A DNA stretch of 64,000 nucleotides, taken from assembly GCF_024793945.1 (NCBI RefSeq), contig NZ_JANUSD010000019.1, positions 1 to 64,000 on the forward strand, written 5' to 3'. The notes beneath the pieces are model-generated. The model was not told the origin of the DNA. It saw only the letters and a list, made by a program, of their open reading frames with translations, and did not search any database. The position numbers and the translations under genes are program-made. This document shows positions 56,015-64,000 of this stretch, piece after piece (the stretch's first letter is position 1; each line of letters begins with the position of its first letter). This DNA comes from Emticicia fluvialis. GTDB lineage: Bacteria; Bacteroidota; Bacteroidia; Cytophagales; Spirosomataceae.

Positions 56015-56671
56015 ATGAAAAAAATTATTGCATTGGCATTTGTTTCTCTAATAAGTGCATCAGCATTTGCGCAAACCAAGGGTTTCACGGCAGGTTTAAG
56101 GCTGGGTACAAATCTATCGCAAGTGAGAGGAAACGACTTATCGATTACATCTGGCAATACTGTTTTTAATTTCAGAAATAACGAAAACAGGGCCTTCGGT
56201 TTTACTGGTGGTGTATTTTTAAGATTTGGTAAAACGTTCTTTTTACAACCCGAGATTCTGATTTCTCAGAAAGGCGGCAAGTATGAAATGTTCAACAGCA
56301 ATAACAACAGCACCACAACTGTCGATTTCAGAATGACAAACCTTGATTTCCCTTTACTTGTAGGTTATAAACTGGGTAATGTGCTAAGAATCAATGCAGG
56401 CCCTATTGCCTCTTTTAACATCGGCAACGACGGCAACCTTGGCGAAGCAATTAAAGAAGCAAGCGGAGAAAGTACCGATGAGGTATTCAAGAAAGCGGTA
56501 TTGGGGTATCAGGCAGGTGTAGGTTTTGATATCGGAAAAATTAACTTTGATGTTCGCTACGAAGGCAATGTAAACGACATTATTGATGTAAAATATAAAG
56601 ATGCTGCCACGGCCAGCAAATTTGCCGCCAAAGGCAATTTGTTTCAGGCTACTGTGGGTTTCCATTTTTAA
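56015..56671 (+). CDS. Outer-membrane beta-barrel (porin-like) protein
   Basis: A 218-residue protein with a Sec signal (MKKIIALAFVSLISASAFAQ, cleavage after FA-Q) and alternating-hydrophobicity strands typical of the PorT/OMP_b-brl_2 group: GFTAGLRLGTNLSQVRG, FFLQPEILISQKGGKYE and the final FQATVGFHF, which ends in Phe as outer-membrane proteins do. About eight strands fit the length. Function is unknown; such small barrels are common in Bacteroidota. It is followed 58 bp later by a coiled-coil lipoprotein. Confidence 0.88.
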   Translation: MKKIIALAFVSLISASAFAQTKGFTAGLRLGTNLSQVRGNDLSITSGNTVFNFRNNENRAFGFTGGVFLRFGKTFFLQPEILISQKGGKYEMFNSNNNSTTTVDFRMTNLDFPLLVGYKLGNVLRINAGPIASFNIGNDGNLGEAIKEASGESTDEVFKKAVLGYQAGVGFDIGKINFDVRYEGNVNDIIDVKYKDAATASKFAAKGNLFQATVGFHF

Positions 56672-56729
56672 CCTCCACAGCATAACAGATTCTAATAGTA
56701 AAACACATATCTAAATTATATACTGAACA

Positions 56730-57185
56730 ATGAAAACAAAAGTTATGCTGGCTTGTGCCCTTTTTGCTATCGGCACCATAGGCTTTACCTCTTGCTCAAG
56801 AGATGAAAAAAGAGAAGTAGCAGATACCGCCCAGGACACCCAGGACAAAGTAGAAGCCGAAGCTGATGAAACAGCTGATGACATTAAAGACGGTGTTAAT
56901 CAGACTTCTGAAGACATTAAACGTGAGAAAGATGAAATGGCTGCTAAAATTGAAAAGCAGCGATTAGAACTAAAAAAAGAGATTGATGAAGCTGAGGCAA
57001 AAGTTAAATCGGCCTCAGAAAAAGAAAAAGACAGATGGAAAGAAAGAAGAGAAAAACTAAAAGAGGAGCTTAACGACCTTGATAATTCTCTTAAGGAAAT
57101 CAGAAGCGATATGAAGCAAGACTGGAAAGAGTTTAAGAAAAAACTGAACCAGAAAATAGATGATATTCAGAAAGATATTGACTAA
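56730..57185 (+). CDS. Coiled-coil lipoprotein
   Basis: A 151-residue protein with a lipoprotein signal (lipobox FTSC, Cys22). The mature chain is one long, highly charged helix (repeats rich in Lys, Glu and Asp from about residue 40 to the end, e.g. KEKDRWKERREKLKEEL), predicted to form a coiled coil. It resembles Lpp-like or LEA-like spacer lipoproteins, but no family is certain. It could share a transcript with the beta-barrel gene upstream. A terminator follows. Confidence 0.8.
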   Translation: MKTKVMLACALFAIGTIGFTSCSRDEKREVADTAQDTQDKVEAEADETADDIKDGVNQTSEDIKREKDEMAAKIEKQRLELKKEIDEAEAKVKSASEKEKDRWKERREKLKEELNDLDNSLKEIRSDMKQDWKEFKKKLNQKIDDIQKDID

Positions 57186-57218
57186 TAATAGGTGGTTTAG
57201 ATTAGTAGCAATGGTTAG

Positions 57219-57247
57219 AAAAGCAGCGGATTTTATCTGCTGCTTTT
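57219..57247 (+). terminator. Terminator of the coiled-coil lipoprotein gene
   Basis: AAAAGCAGCGGA (57219-57230) pairs with its near-complement at 57236-57246 around a 5-nt loop and is followed by a T run. Confidence 0.85.
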
Positions 57248-57486
57248 TTTGTTTGTGGCTTTGTGCCGTTGTAAATCTTACGCAGCCCTGCAATAGTTTT
57301 ATACAGCGTACATTAAAGATTATGGCTACGTAATACCCCTATTCTATATGTTGTTAACCGGGTGCTTTTAAAACAGCCCCTACCCTATGAACAAAACTGC
57401 CGGTAATGGTACCCACCCGAATGGCAATTAAATGCGGATTAATTAGAAAAAAGCCAGTATGAAGATCCCCACGGGAGGACAAAAAA

Positions 57487-57520
57487 AACGGGAAATGCAG
57501 TTGAATGTGCATTTCCCGTT
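57487..57520 (-). terminator. Terminator of the GlsB-like gene
   Basis: A 13-bp perfect stem AACGGGAAATGCA (57487-57499) pairs with 57508-57520 around an 8-nt loop. An A run to its left gives a U tail on the minus strand. Confidence 0.9.
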
Positions 57521-57541
57521 CTGAGTTAAACAAATAGCTGG

Positions 57542-57796
57542 CTAGGCCCTTCGTATCAGCCCCACAATACCAAGTACTACCAGGGCGCCTATAACAGCTG
57601 TAAGAATATGTGCTATTGCACCCGTACCCAATGAGATACCAAGCGCTGCAAATAACCAGCCACCTACCAGTGCGCCTATAATACCTACAATGATGTTGCC
57701 AATAAGCCCAAAACCAAAACCTCTTTTGATTTCGCCGGCCAGCCAACCTGCTATGGCTCCAATAATAATTGCATACAATAATCCTTGTCCTTCCAT
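57542..57796 (-). CDS. GlsB/YeaQ/YmgE-family stress-response membrane protein
   Basis: An 84-residue protein with three membrane segments and the family glycine pattern: AIIIGAIAGWLAGEIKRGFG, IGNIIVGIIGALVGGWLF and a final hydrophobic segment. Members are transglycosylase-associated or general-stress proteins of unknown biochemical role. It is transcribed alone behind a good terminator, within a cluster of envelope and stress-type genes. Confidence 0.9.
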   Translation of the reverse strand: MEGQGLLYAIIIGAIAGWLAGEIKRGFGFGLIGNIIVGIIGALVGGWLFAALGISLGTGAIAHILTAVIGALVVLGIVGLIRRA

Positions 57797-57925
57797 GTTT
57801 TTTGTGTTAAAGGGTTTAAAATAAACTGTTTATAAAACAATTCGATTTACTGCTTTTCTGACACCGATATACTGAAAGGTCATAAAAGTTGTGGGATTCA
57901 GTAAATCAAAATTTGTGTTTGCTTG

Positions 57926-58288
57926 TTATAAAGAACTATCAATAGAAGCATAAGACAGGGGTTTTTCAATAAAATTATGAGCCCCCACTTCTAACGCTTT
58001 TTCTTTAAGTTTACCAATGGCAGTTATCATAACTATTTTGGTATCAGGCAGTAACTTCTTAAATTCCGACAATTTTTCAATCCCCAGTCCATCAGGCAGG
58101 TTATTATCCAGAAAAATCCATTTGGGTTGGGGTGTCAGGCTACTGGCTTTTTCAAACCCATCCTGCAAAGTATGCGCATGAAAAGACTGTATTCCTTTCT
58201 TTTTCAAATACATCTTTATCAATAAGCAGGTATCTATTTCGTCATCTACTATCAGGGCAGACAAACCATTTTCTTCTTCGCTTTTCAT
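57926..58288 (-). CDS. Stand-alone response-regulator receiver domain
   Basis: A 120-residue single-domain receiver: acidic pocket DDE at 15-17, phospho-acceptor Asp61 (IFLDNNLPDG), Thr at 89 (MITA) and Lys109 (IEKPLS). There is no output domain, as in CheY-like or phosphorelay proteins. I start at ATG 58288 (MKSEEENG); the open frame extends 23 codons upstream without receiver features. No kinase is adjacent; the CHASE3 kinase at 60203-61591 is about 2 kb away and could serve it. Confidence 0.88.
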   Translation of the reverse strand: MKSEEENGLSALIVDDEIDTCLLIKMYLKKKGIQSFHAHTLQDGFEKASSLTPQPKWIFLDNNLPDGLGIEKLSEFKKLLPDTKIVMITAIGKLKEKALEVGAHNFIEKPLSYASIDSSL

Positions 58289-58517
58289 CTTTGCATAATT
58301 AACTTCTTTCTTGACTATTATAGAATAAAAAACTGTGCCAGCCCTATTTTTATTCATTCGGCAGGGGGGTAGTATTATACCCTCATAATGAGCAAAAAGT
58401 TCTACAAAATGGGTTGCGCCCTCATTTTATTGCACAAGATATGCTCTTTTAGCATAATGGAATAGGATTTTTACCTGTATATGCATCTTAATAAAAAACT
58501 TTTAAACATTAACTATT

Positions 58518-58826
58518 ATGAAAAGTACTTCAAAAATCCTTTTGGGAGTTATCACGGCTGCAGCAGCCGGTGCAGTTATAGGAATGATGTTTGCCCCAGA
58601 CAAAGGTGAGGAAATCCGCTCTAAAGTCAGAAAAACTGCTAACGAATTAGCCGACGAATTACTGAATGCGATTCGTCGTGGTAAAAACCAATACGAAGAC
58701 ACAAAAGACGAGCTACGCAATAAAGCATACGACCTGAAAGGTAAAGCGCAGCAAAAATTTGATGATTTGGCCTCTGACGCCGAAGATCAATATAACTCTA
58801 CAAAAAAGAAGCTTCAAATGGGCTAA
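58518..58826 (+). CDS. YtxH-domain protein
   Basis: A 102-residue protein of the YtxH/general-stress family. One membrane helix is near the N-terminus (LLGVITAAAAGAVIGMMFAPDKG, about 8-30, including the family block FAPDKGEEIR), followed by an amphipathic, charged helix rich in Lys, Glu and Asp. In Firmicutes these are sigma-B-type stress proteins; function is unknown. It opens a three-gene unit with the holin-like protein and an unknown gene, with a hairpin at 58854-58880 between the first two. Confidence 0.88.
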   Translation: MKSTSKILLGVITAAAAGAVIGMMFAPDKGEEIRSKVRKTANELADELLNAIRRGKNQYEDTKDELRNKAYDLKGKAQQKFDDLASDAEDQYNSTKKKLQMG

Positions 58827-58853
58827 GCTCTTAAAAATAGCGTAAGTCGAGTC

Positions 58854-58880
58854 GGTGAGCCAGGTATTATGCTGGCTCAC
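58854..58880 (+). repeat. Inverted repeat (hairpin) in the YtxH-holin spacer
   Basis: GTGAGCCAG (58854-58862) pairs perfectly with CTGGCTCAC (58872-58880) around a 9-nt loop. No T run follows, so it is more likely an mRNA-stability or processing element than a terminator. Confidence 0.6.
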
Positions 58881-58905
58881 TATTTCAATTAAACAATCTG
58901 ATGAC

Positions 58906-59262
58906 ATGGAAATATACAATGACATTAAAGAAAAAACAGAGGATGTCTTTGATGATTTATCCAATCATCTGGAAGCCCGATGGAATCTGGGAGTTCTGAA
59001 TACTGTTGAAAAAGTTGCCGATGGCATATCAACTGCCGCCTCTGCAATTGTACTGGGTGTTACAGCAACTTTTGCACTTTTTTTTATAAGCCTGGGAGTA
59101 GCCTGGTTAATTGGCCAGAGCTTAAACAACCTGGCATTTGGATTATTTATTGTAGCCGGTGTTTATGTAATTGCCGGAATTATAATTTATCTGCAACGCG
59201 ACAACCTGATTAAAATTCCAGTCATTAACTCTATCATTCAGAAATTCTACTATGAAGACTAA
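58906..59262 (+). CDS. Phage-holin-family (holin superfamily III-like) membrane protein
   Basis: A 118-residue protein with two membrane helices (about 46-68 and 72-95) and a hydrophilic N-terminal amphipathic helix (MEIYNDIKEKTEDVFDDLSN). It fits the holin-superfamily annotation applied to many chromosomal Bacteroidota and actinobacterial genes paired with YtxH proteins; no phage genes are nearby. I start at ATG 58906. It overlaps the next gene by 11 bp, so the two are translationally coupled. Confidence 0.8.
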   Translation: MEIYNDIKEKTEDVFDDLSNHLEARWNLGVLNTVEKVADGISTAASAIVLGVTATFALFFISLGVAWLIGQSLNNLAFGLFIVAGVYVIAGIIIYLQRDNLIKIPVINSIIQKFYYED

Positions 59263-59779
59263 CATCAGAAATTTGAATGACCTGCGAGCCGAAAGAGCAC
59301 GGCTCAAAAATGAGATTCAGCTTTCTCAATCAAAAATAAGAAGCAATTTTAATGCTATTAAAGAAGACCTAAGCCCTGCCCGCCATGCAGTGCGTTTTAT
59401 GGGAGACTTTCTGACCAACCGGAATAATGGTTTGTTGAATGTAGGCGTAGGCCTGGGTGTAGACACCATTGTGCGCCATGGCATTCTAAGGAGCTCGCCC
59501 TGGCCCATTAAACTTCTGGTACCTTTCTTTTTGAAGAACTATGCAAGCAACATGATACTCAAAAATAAAGATGCTATTATGGACAAAGGCCTGAACTGGG
59601 TAAAAAATGCAACTGACACCAAACCTGAGTTGGCAGAGCTTAACGGCGGCGCTTATATAGGAAACTACAAACCATCATTAATTGAAAAAGCATTAATGTG
59701 GGTAAAAGATAAAACCGCCGACAAACCTGCAACCCCGCCAACGGCCACGCAAAGCAGGTTACCTGTTAATGCTTTGTAG
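59252..59779 (+). CDS. Unknown protein in the YtxH-holin operon
   Basis: A 175-residue protein with an N-terminal charged helix (LRAERARLKNEIQLSQSKIR), a middle hydrophobic region with PWPIKLLVPFFLKNYASNMI near 84-103 that could be a membrane-associated segment, and a proline-rich, basic C-terminus. I do not recognise a family. It starts inside the holin-like gene (11-bp overlap) and ends overlapping the convergent receiver gene by 14 bp. The tight coupling suggests it works with the holin-like and YtxH proteins at the membrane. Confidence 0.8.
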   Translation: MKTNIRNLNDLRAERARLKNEIQLSQSKIRSNFNAIKEDLSPARHAVRFMGDFLTNRNNGLLNVGVGLGVDTIVRHGILRSSPWPIKLLVPFFLKNYASNMILKNKDAIMDKGLNWVKNATDTKPELAELNGGAYIGNYKPSLIEKALMWVKDKTADKPATPPTATQSRLPVNAL

Positions 59780-60182
59780 GTATTGATGCTATGTTAAACC
59801 AGAACTTGTTTAGTTCGCCAATCATTTTCATGAGGCCTTCAAATGTTGAAGGCTTTGTTATAAAACAGTTAGCACCCAGAAAATAGCAATTTTTGATATC
59901 TTCGGGTGAGTTTGAGGTAGTTAATATTAAAATAGGAATACTTCTGAATTTAGGATTCTCCTTAATCTCTTTTAGCGCCTCTCTTCCATCTTTTTTGGGC
60001 ATATTCAAATCCAGAAGAATGATGCTTGGCAACTTCTTGGCTTTATGTAAAAAATCTACTAACTCCTGCCCGTTATCAACAAAAGATAATGGTGCCTCTA
60101 TTCCGCTTTCTTCAAATGCAGATTTCAGTAAAAATTTGTCATCTTCATCGTCGTCCGCAATGAGGATTGATAATATGCTCAT
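59766..60182 (-). CDS. Stand-alone response-regulator receiver (Rcp1-like)
   Basis: A 138-residue receiver domain with acidic pocket DDDE at 10-13, phospho-acceptor Asp58 (LLDLNMPKKDG), Thr88-Thr89 (LILTTSNSPED) and Lys108 (ITKPS). The pattern is that of the Rcp1-like receivers which partner histidine kinases containing long sensor regions. It lies 20 bp downstream of the CHASE3 kinase and should be its partner. It overlaps the convergent unknown gene by 14 bp. Confidence 0.92.
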   Translation of the reverse strand: MSILSILIADDDEDDKFLLKSAFEESGIEAPLSFVDNGQELVDFLHKAKKLPSIILLDLNMPKKDGREALKEIKENPKFRSIPILILTTSNSPEDIKNCYFLGANCFITKPSTFEGLMKMIGELNKFWFNIASIPTKH

Positions 60183-60202
60183 TCCTATATCCGAATTATT
60201 AT

Positions 60203-61591
60203 TTATTTTGTTGGGAAATATAAAATAAAAGTGGCGCCTTCATCCGGTTGGCTTTCGGCAAAAATAAAGCCGTTATGATTACTCATAATACGTCTGCAAA
60301 TAGCCAGACCAACGCCTGTACCTTCGTAATGATTACGCCCGTGTAAGCGTTGAAAAATAACAAAAATCTTTTCGGCATACTCTGCCTCAAAGCCAATCCC
60401 GTTATCTTTAACAACTATTTTGTGGTAATCAAATTCTTTTCTCAGGTCCTCAATTCCTGGTATTTCAGCTCCTTTGGCAATGGTGTAGTCTATCTCAATA
60501 ACAGGTAATCTGTTTTCACTGGTAAATTTTAGCGCATTACTGATAAGGTTGAGAAACAACTGATTAATCTGGAAAGAAACACCCCAAATATACGGCAATT
60601 TTTTGGTAATTATGTCTGCTTTTTTTTCTTCAATTTTTACAGATAAATCGTTAAGAACCTTATCAAGAGTTTCCTGCAGATTAACATTCTGAAAATTGGC
60701 CTCCTTGCGGTTAACCAGCCTTGAGAAATCAAGTAAATCGTTTATCAGGTTCTGCATGCGTTCGGCGGCAGTAGTAATTTTCTCAAGGGTCTCTTTGCCA
60801 TCTTCATTCAGAGCGTCGGCATGCTTTCTCACAAGCCTGTCGCTAAACGACCTTATCTTTCGGAGTGGCTCCTGCAAATCATGAGACGACACATAGGCAA
60901 ACTGCTCCAGATCGGCGTTAGAGCGGTTCAGCTCGTCAATCTTGTTTTCAAGCTTATGCTGAAACTTAAGCCTGCGCCGCAATTCTACAAAAATCAGAAA
61001 AAAACAAACAATCAAAAGTGAGAATGAAAATACAGAAAGCATTATCAGTATGGAGGAGGTTTGTTGGTCGTTAACACTTTTCTGGTCTCTTCTTTTGTAC
61101 AGTAAATTCCGCTCTGTTTCCTGAAACTTGTTTATAATAGTTCTAATTTCATCCATCTCCTGCTTACCAAGTAAAAATGTCGACTTATCGATTGGCTTAT
61201 TATTTTCAACTTGCAAAATATTAAGTTTCAGCAGACGTATACGCTCGGAAATAATACCCGACAGAGTATCTACCCTTTGTAGTTGTTCAGGGTTTTTTCT
61301 AACAGCGTTTTTTAATGTATGATAGATTCCATTTATCTGGTTTTCGGCTTTATAATAAGGTTCCAGAAAAATGCGCTCATGCGTAAGAATATAACCTCTT
61401 TGCCCGGTTTCGTAGTCTTTCAGAACTGATATCAGTTCTTCACTTTTGCGAAGCACCTCATGAGTGTCTTCTACGGCAATGGCATAGTTGGTTGACTCTT
61501 TGATTTTTTTATATGAAAGCCAGCTGAGCGTAGCCAGCAATATAACACAGACAATAAAAGATGAAAGAATTAACCGTAGACTTTTTTTCAT
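60203..61591 (-). CDS. CHASE3-domain sensor histidine kinase
   Basis: A 462-residue membrane kinase. TM1 (about 7-25) and TM2 (about 180-202) enclose a periplasmic CHASE3 domain marked by the TGQRGY motif at 62-67. A coiled region, then HisKA with phospho-acceptor His237 in SSHDLQEPLRKI and HATPase_c (N-box NLISNALKF, G1 DNGIGF, G2 GTGVGLAI), follow. The HDLQEPLR form is the phytochrome/cyanobacterial-type class that often signals to single-domain receivers. The next gene on the same strand is such a receiver. It diverges from rpoN across 241 bp. Confidence 0.94.
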   Translation of the reverse strand: MKKSLRLILSSFIVCVILLATLSWLSYKKIKESTNYAIAVEDTHEVLRKSEELISVLKDYETGQRGYILTHERIFLEPYYKAENQINGIYHTLKNAVRKNPEQLQRVDTLSGIISERIRLLKLNILQVENNKPIDKSTFLLGKQEMDEIRTIINKFQETERNLLYKRRDQKSVNDQQTSSILIMLSVFSFSLLIVCFFLIFVELRRRLKFQHKLENKIDELNRSNADLEQFAYVSSHDLQEPLRKIRSFSDRLVRKHADALNEDGKETLEKITTAAERMQNLINDLLDFSRLVNRKEANFQNVNLQETLDKVLNDLSVKIEEKKADIITKKLPYIWGVSFQINQLFLNLISNALKFTSENRLPVIEIDYTIAKGAEIPGIEDLRKEFDYHKIVVKDNGIGFEAEYAEKIFVIFQRLHGRNHYEGTGVGLAICRRIMSNHNGFIFAESQPDEGATFILYFPTK

Positions 61592-61832
61592 AACAGAGGG
61601 TTGGTATCAATTTAGGGCGTTTAAATTAAAATGTGGAATATTATACTCACATTGTGGAATATTTTTCTTTTGCCATAAAACAAAAAAACAATACAAGAAT
61701 TTTCTTTAAAAAAGTCCAATCTTTTAAATTGCTGATAATCAAAATTTTACAATAACTTTTTTCGTTTTTTTTTCTTGCTGATACTTGTGGGCTATAAATT
61801 GATATATATACGCTTATAAAAAACCTTATGCC

Positions 61833-63260
61833 ATGCTAAATCTCAGCCAGACCCAGAAACAAACTTTAAGAATTTCTCCGTCGCAGATACAACTATTAAA
61901 CTTTTTGCAACTCTCAACCATAGAGCTGGAAGAACACATTAAAACAGAACTGGAAGAAAACCCCATGCTTGAAGAAGCCACAGTGGGCGAAGATACAGAC
62001 GCAGATGATTTTGACCGTGACGATAAGGACGCACTTTCTGCTAGTTCGGCCGATTATCTCGACTGGGATGAATACGACGATGATACCCCCAACTATAAAA
62101 CGCAGCTGAATAACTACAGCAGCGATGACGACTTCTACTCGGCGCCTATAATACAGCAAACATCGTGGAGAGACGACCTGAAAGAACAATTGCACGTACT
62201 TGCCCTGAACGAACGCCAACAATTATTAGGCGATTTTATAATTGATTCTCTTGATGAACACGGCTTTCTGAAATATGATGCTGAAGCACTGGCCGATGAC
62301 GTATCGTTTACCAATAATATATTTGTAGACGTACCCGACGTAGAAGAAGTAATAGCTATTATACGTAATCTTGAGCCTATCGGAATTGGCACATCAAACC
62401 TGCAGGAGTGCCTGTTGATACAACTTGACAAAAAAAGAGAGGAAGGGCAGGATGTTGACCTGGCGTATGATGTTGTGCAGAACAACCTGGACGACCTGGC
62501 CGTGCGTAATTATGAGAAAATTATGCGTTCGAGAGAAATATGTTCAGAAAAACTCAAAAATGCTATAAATCTTATCACCTCTCTGCACGCAAAGCCTATT
62601 TCAGAAGAAAACACAAGTTCAATTCTTATAAAAGATAACATTATACCAGATTATCTGGTTTTTTATGAAGACAACAAGATTGAGGTGTCACTGAACAGCA
62701 ATCAGATACCGCCGTTACGGGTCAATAATTCTTTTAATGATTTAATACAAGGCACGCCCGATAAGGCAGCCGCAAACTATATCCACACAAAGGTTTCTGC
62801 AGCTAACTGGTTAATTGATGCTATACAGCAAAGAGAAACCACCATGCTGAAAACAATGAAAACCCTGATAAAAATTCAGGAAGAGTTTTTTAAAACCGGA
62901 CATATGCAGAAATTAAAACCCATGACCCTGAAAGATGTGGCAGAAATAATAAAAATGGACATCTCGACGGTATCAAGAGTAACCAGCGGAAAATATGCAC
63001 AGACACCCTTTGGAACCATACATCTGAAAGACCTGTTTTCGGGAGGTATCTTTACAGATTCAGGAATTGAGGTATCGAATCGCGAGATTCAACAGACACT
63101 GGCGGGTTTGATTTCTGAAGAAGACAAAAGCGCACCGCTGAATGATTTTCAGCTGGCCGATATGCTGGCTCAGAAAGGGTATCCGATTGCACGGCGTACA
63201 GTAGCAAAGTACCGAGACCATCTGGGTATTCAATCGGCCCAACTCAGACGTGTCTTATAA
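61833..63260 (+). CDS. rpoN: RNA polymerase sigma-54 factor
   Basis: A 475-residue sigma factor. Region I, the glutamine-rich activator-responsive part (LNLSQTQKQTLRISPSQIQLL), is at 2-22; an acidic region II follows; the core-binding domain extends to about 330; the DNA-binding C-terminus contains the helix-turn-helix KDVAEIIKMDISTVSRVTSGK and the RpoN box ARRTVAKYR at 453-461. It needs AAA+ activators and recognises -24/-12 promoters. The next gene, 42 bp downstream, is such an activator, so the pair is probably cotranscribed. Regulated promoters were not found by eye. Confidence 0.97.
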   Translation: MLNLSQTQKQTLRISPSQIQLLNFLQLSTIELEEHIKTELEENPMLEEATVGEDTDADDFDRDDKDALSASSADYLDWDEYDDDTPNYKTQLNNYSSDDDFYSAPIIQQTSWRDDLKEQLHVLALNERQQLLGDFIIDSLDEHGFLKYDAEALADDVSFTNNIFVDVPDVEEVIAIIRNLEPIGIGTSNLQECLLIQLDKKREEGQDVDLAYDVVQNNLDDLAVRNYEKIMRSREICSEKLKNAINLITSLHAKPISEENTSSILIKDNIIPDYLVFYEDNKIEVSLNSNQIPPLRVNNSFNDLIQGTPDKAAANYIHTKVSAANWLIDAIQQRETTMLKTMKTLIKIQEEFFKTGHMQKLKPMTLKDVAEIIKMDISTVSRVTSGKYAQTPFGTIHLKDLFSGGIFTDSGIEVSNREIQQTLAGLISEEDKSAPLNDFQLADMLAQKGYPIARRTVAKYRDHLGIQSAQLRRVL

Positions 63261-63302
63261 TTTCCAGTTTTCAAAATCTTTAAAATTCAACCATTATACT
63301 AT

Positions 63303-64000
63303 ATGCAACGTATCCTTGTTATTGATGATGATACCGATATTTGTCTTTTACTACGCCGCTTTTTAAGCAAAAACGGGTATGATGTGGCTATTGCCCAAAA
63401 CGGACAAACAGGCCTCAGTTTGCTGGAAGAGTTTACACCAGACCTGGTAATGACTGATTTTCGGCTGGGCGACTTAGATGGCGGCCAGATTCTCCGTAAA
63501 ATAAAAGAGCGTTTCCCTGAGGTGCCGGTACTGATTATTACAGGCTATTCAGACATCAAAATTGCTATAGATGTAATGAAACTGGGCGCTTTTGATTACA
63601 TCACCAAGCCTCTTTTCCCTGACGAAATCCTTTTGACAATTAAAAAAGCCTTAGGACAGGAAAAATCCTCTGGCCAGATGCAGTCTGCTATTGAAAAAGA
63701 CGCAAGTACGGGCGTTAATAAATCGGCACATAAAACCTCCAGAAGCAAATCTGATAACAGCTACATTTTCGGAAACGGGCCTGAATCAAAAAACCTTTAC
63801 AGACAAATAGACCTGGTAGCGCCAACCAATTATAGTGTTATAATATATGGCGAAAGTGGCTCAGGGAAAGAATCAGTAGCACAGGAAATACATAAAAGAA
63901 GTAAAAGAGCTAATGGCCCTTTTGTTGCCATGGACTGCGGAGCGATATCAAAAGAGCTGGCAGCAAGCGAAATGTTTGGCCATGAGAAAGGCTCATTTAC
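63303..64000 (+). CDS. Sigma-54-dependent response regulator, NtrC type (partial, cut by window end)
   Basis: The first 232 codons are present. A receiver domain carries acidic pocket DDD at 8-10, phospho-acceptor Asp52 (VMTDFRLGD) and Lys102 (ITKPL). A Ser/Lys-rich linker (about 120-153) leads into the AAA+ domain with Walker A GESGSGKE at 183-190. The window ends in GHEKGSFT, the beginning of the GAFTGA loop that touches sigma-54, here with Ser in second position. It directly follows rpoN and probably works with it. The remaining ATPase and DNA-binding domain lie outside the window. Confidence 0.93.
   Translation, partial: MQRILVIDDDTDICLLLRRFLSKNGYDVAIAQNGQTGLSLLEEFTPDLVMTDFRLGDLDGGQILRKIKERFPEVPVLIITGYSDIKIAIDVMKLGAFDYITKPLFPDEILLTIKKALGQEKSSGQMQSAIEKDASTGVNKSAHKTSRSKSDNSYIFGNGPESKNLYRQIDLVAPTNYSVIIYGESGSGKESVAQEIHKRSKRANGPFVAMDCGAISKELAASEMFGHEKGSF

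Larger units (their letters stand above)
57186..57541. other. 356-bp intergenic region between convergent genes
   Basis: It holds two terminators, at 57219-57247 for the plus-strand lipoprotein gene and 57487-57520 for the minus-strand GlsB-like gene. Between them I see no gene, repeat or promoter. Confidence 0.6.

Noticed and set aside
58906..59262. Prophage remnant suggested by the holin-like protein
   Set aside because: No endolysin, structural, integrase or att-like sequence is nearby; this family is common on chromosomes next to YtxH genes.

Overview
The window looks like a chromosomal stretch from a gliding-type member of the Bacteroidota, most likely a Cytophagales-like bacterium. This rests on gldB, two large secreted proteins ending in the gliding-associated (type B) sorting domain of the type IX secretion system, a Bacteroidota-type succinate dehydrogenase with one anchor subunit, carotenoid genes, and four promoters of the form TTG-N20/21-TAnnTTTG used by the Bacteroidota primary sigma factor. 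The genus is not determinable by eye. I see no tRNA, rRNA, CRISPR array, transposase or prophage.

Layout. 1-6.1 kb: secreted TIM-barrel protein, RluA-type pseudouridine synthase, dxr, fructosamine-kinase family protein, LuxE-like acyl-protein synthetase, small lipoprotein. 6.4-14.6 kb: typA, a dienoyl-CoA-isomerase-like crotonase, an M1 peptidase, a HupE/UreJ membrane protein and a PpiD-like periplasmic folding factor. 15.2-22.3 kb: gldB, ABC exporter, Fur-family regulator, EamA exporter, second RluA enzyme, and a PhoR/PhoB-type two-component pair. 22.6-25.1 kb: rplK-rplA-rplJ-rplL, closed by a strong terminator, without secE-nusG before it or rpoBC after it. 25.2-29.4 kb: Tat-exported Gfo/Idh/MocA protein, alpha/beta hydrolase, and a siderophore-interacting-protein-like flavoprotein with an AraC regulator.

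29.4-33.8 kb: a two-gene membrane/periplasmic unit of unknown function in which both proteins carry duplicated histidine motifs (my best candidate for an undescribed metal or heme system), a DHFR-like reductase and an AraC regulator. 33.9-40.9 kb: two nearly identical 960-residue secreted proteins flank a membrane-anchored LytTR regulator; their mosaic divergence looks like gene conversion. 41.0-44.8 kb: sdhCAB. 44.8-50.0 kb: bile-acid/sodium-symporter-like protein, dnaN, crtB-crtI and a small unknown gene. The 50.0-50.4 kb intergenic region holds an orphan terminator hairpin and two perfect DnaA boxes.

50.4-64 kb: argD-like aminotransferase, methyltransferase, DUF456 protein, GNAT acetyltransferase, then many small envelope or stress-type genes (OmpA lipoprotein, AI-2E-family permease, beta-barrel protein, coiled-coil lipoprotein, GlsB-like protein, YtxH protein, holin-like membrane protein and an unknown partner). 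They are interleaved with two stand-alone receivers and a CHASE3 histidine kinase. The window ends with rpoN and the start of a sigma-54 activator, cut inside its GAFTGA-type loop.
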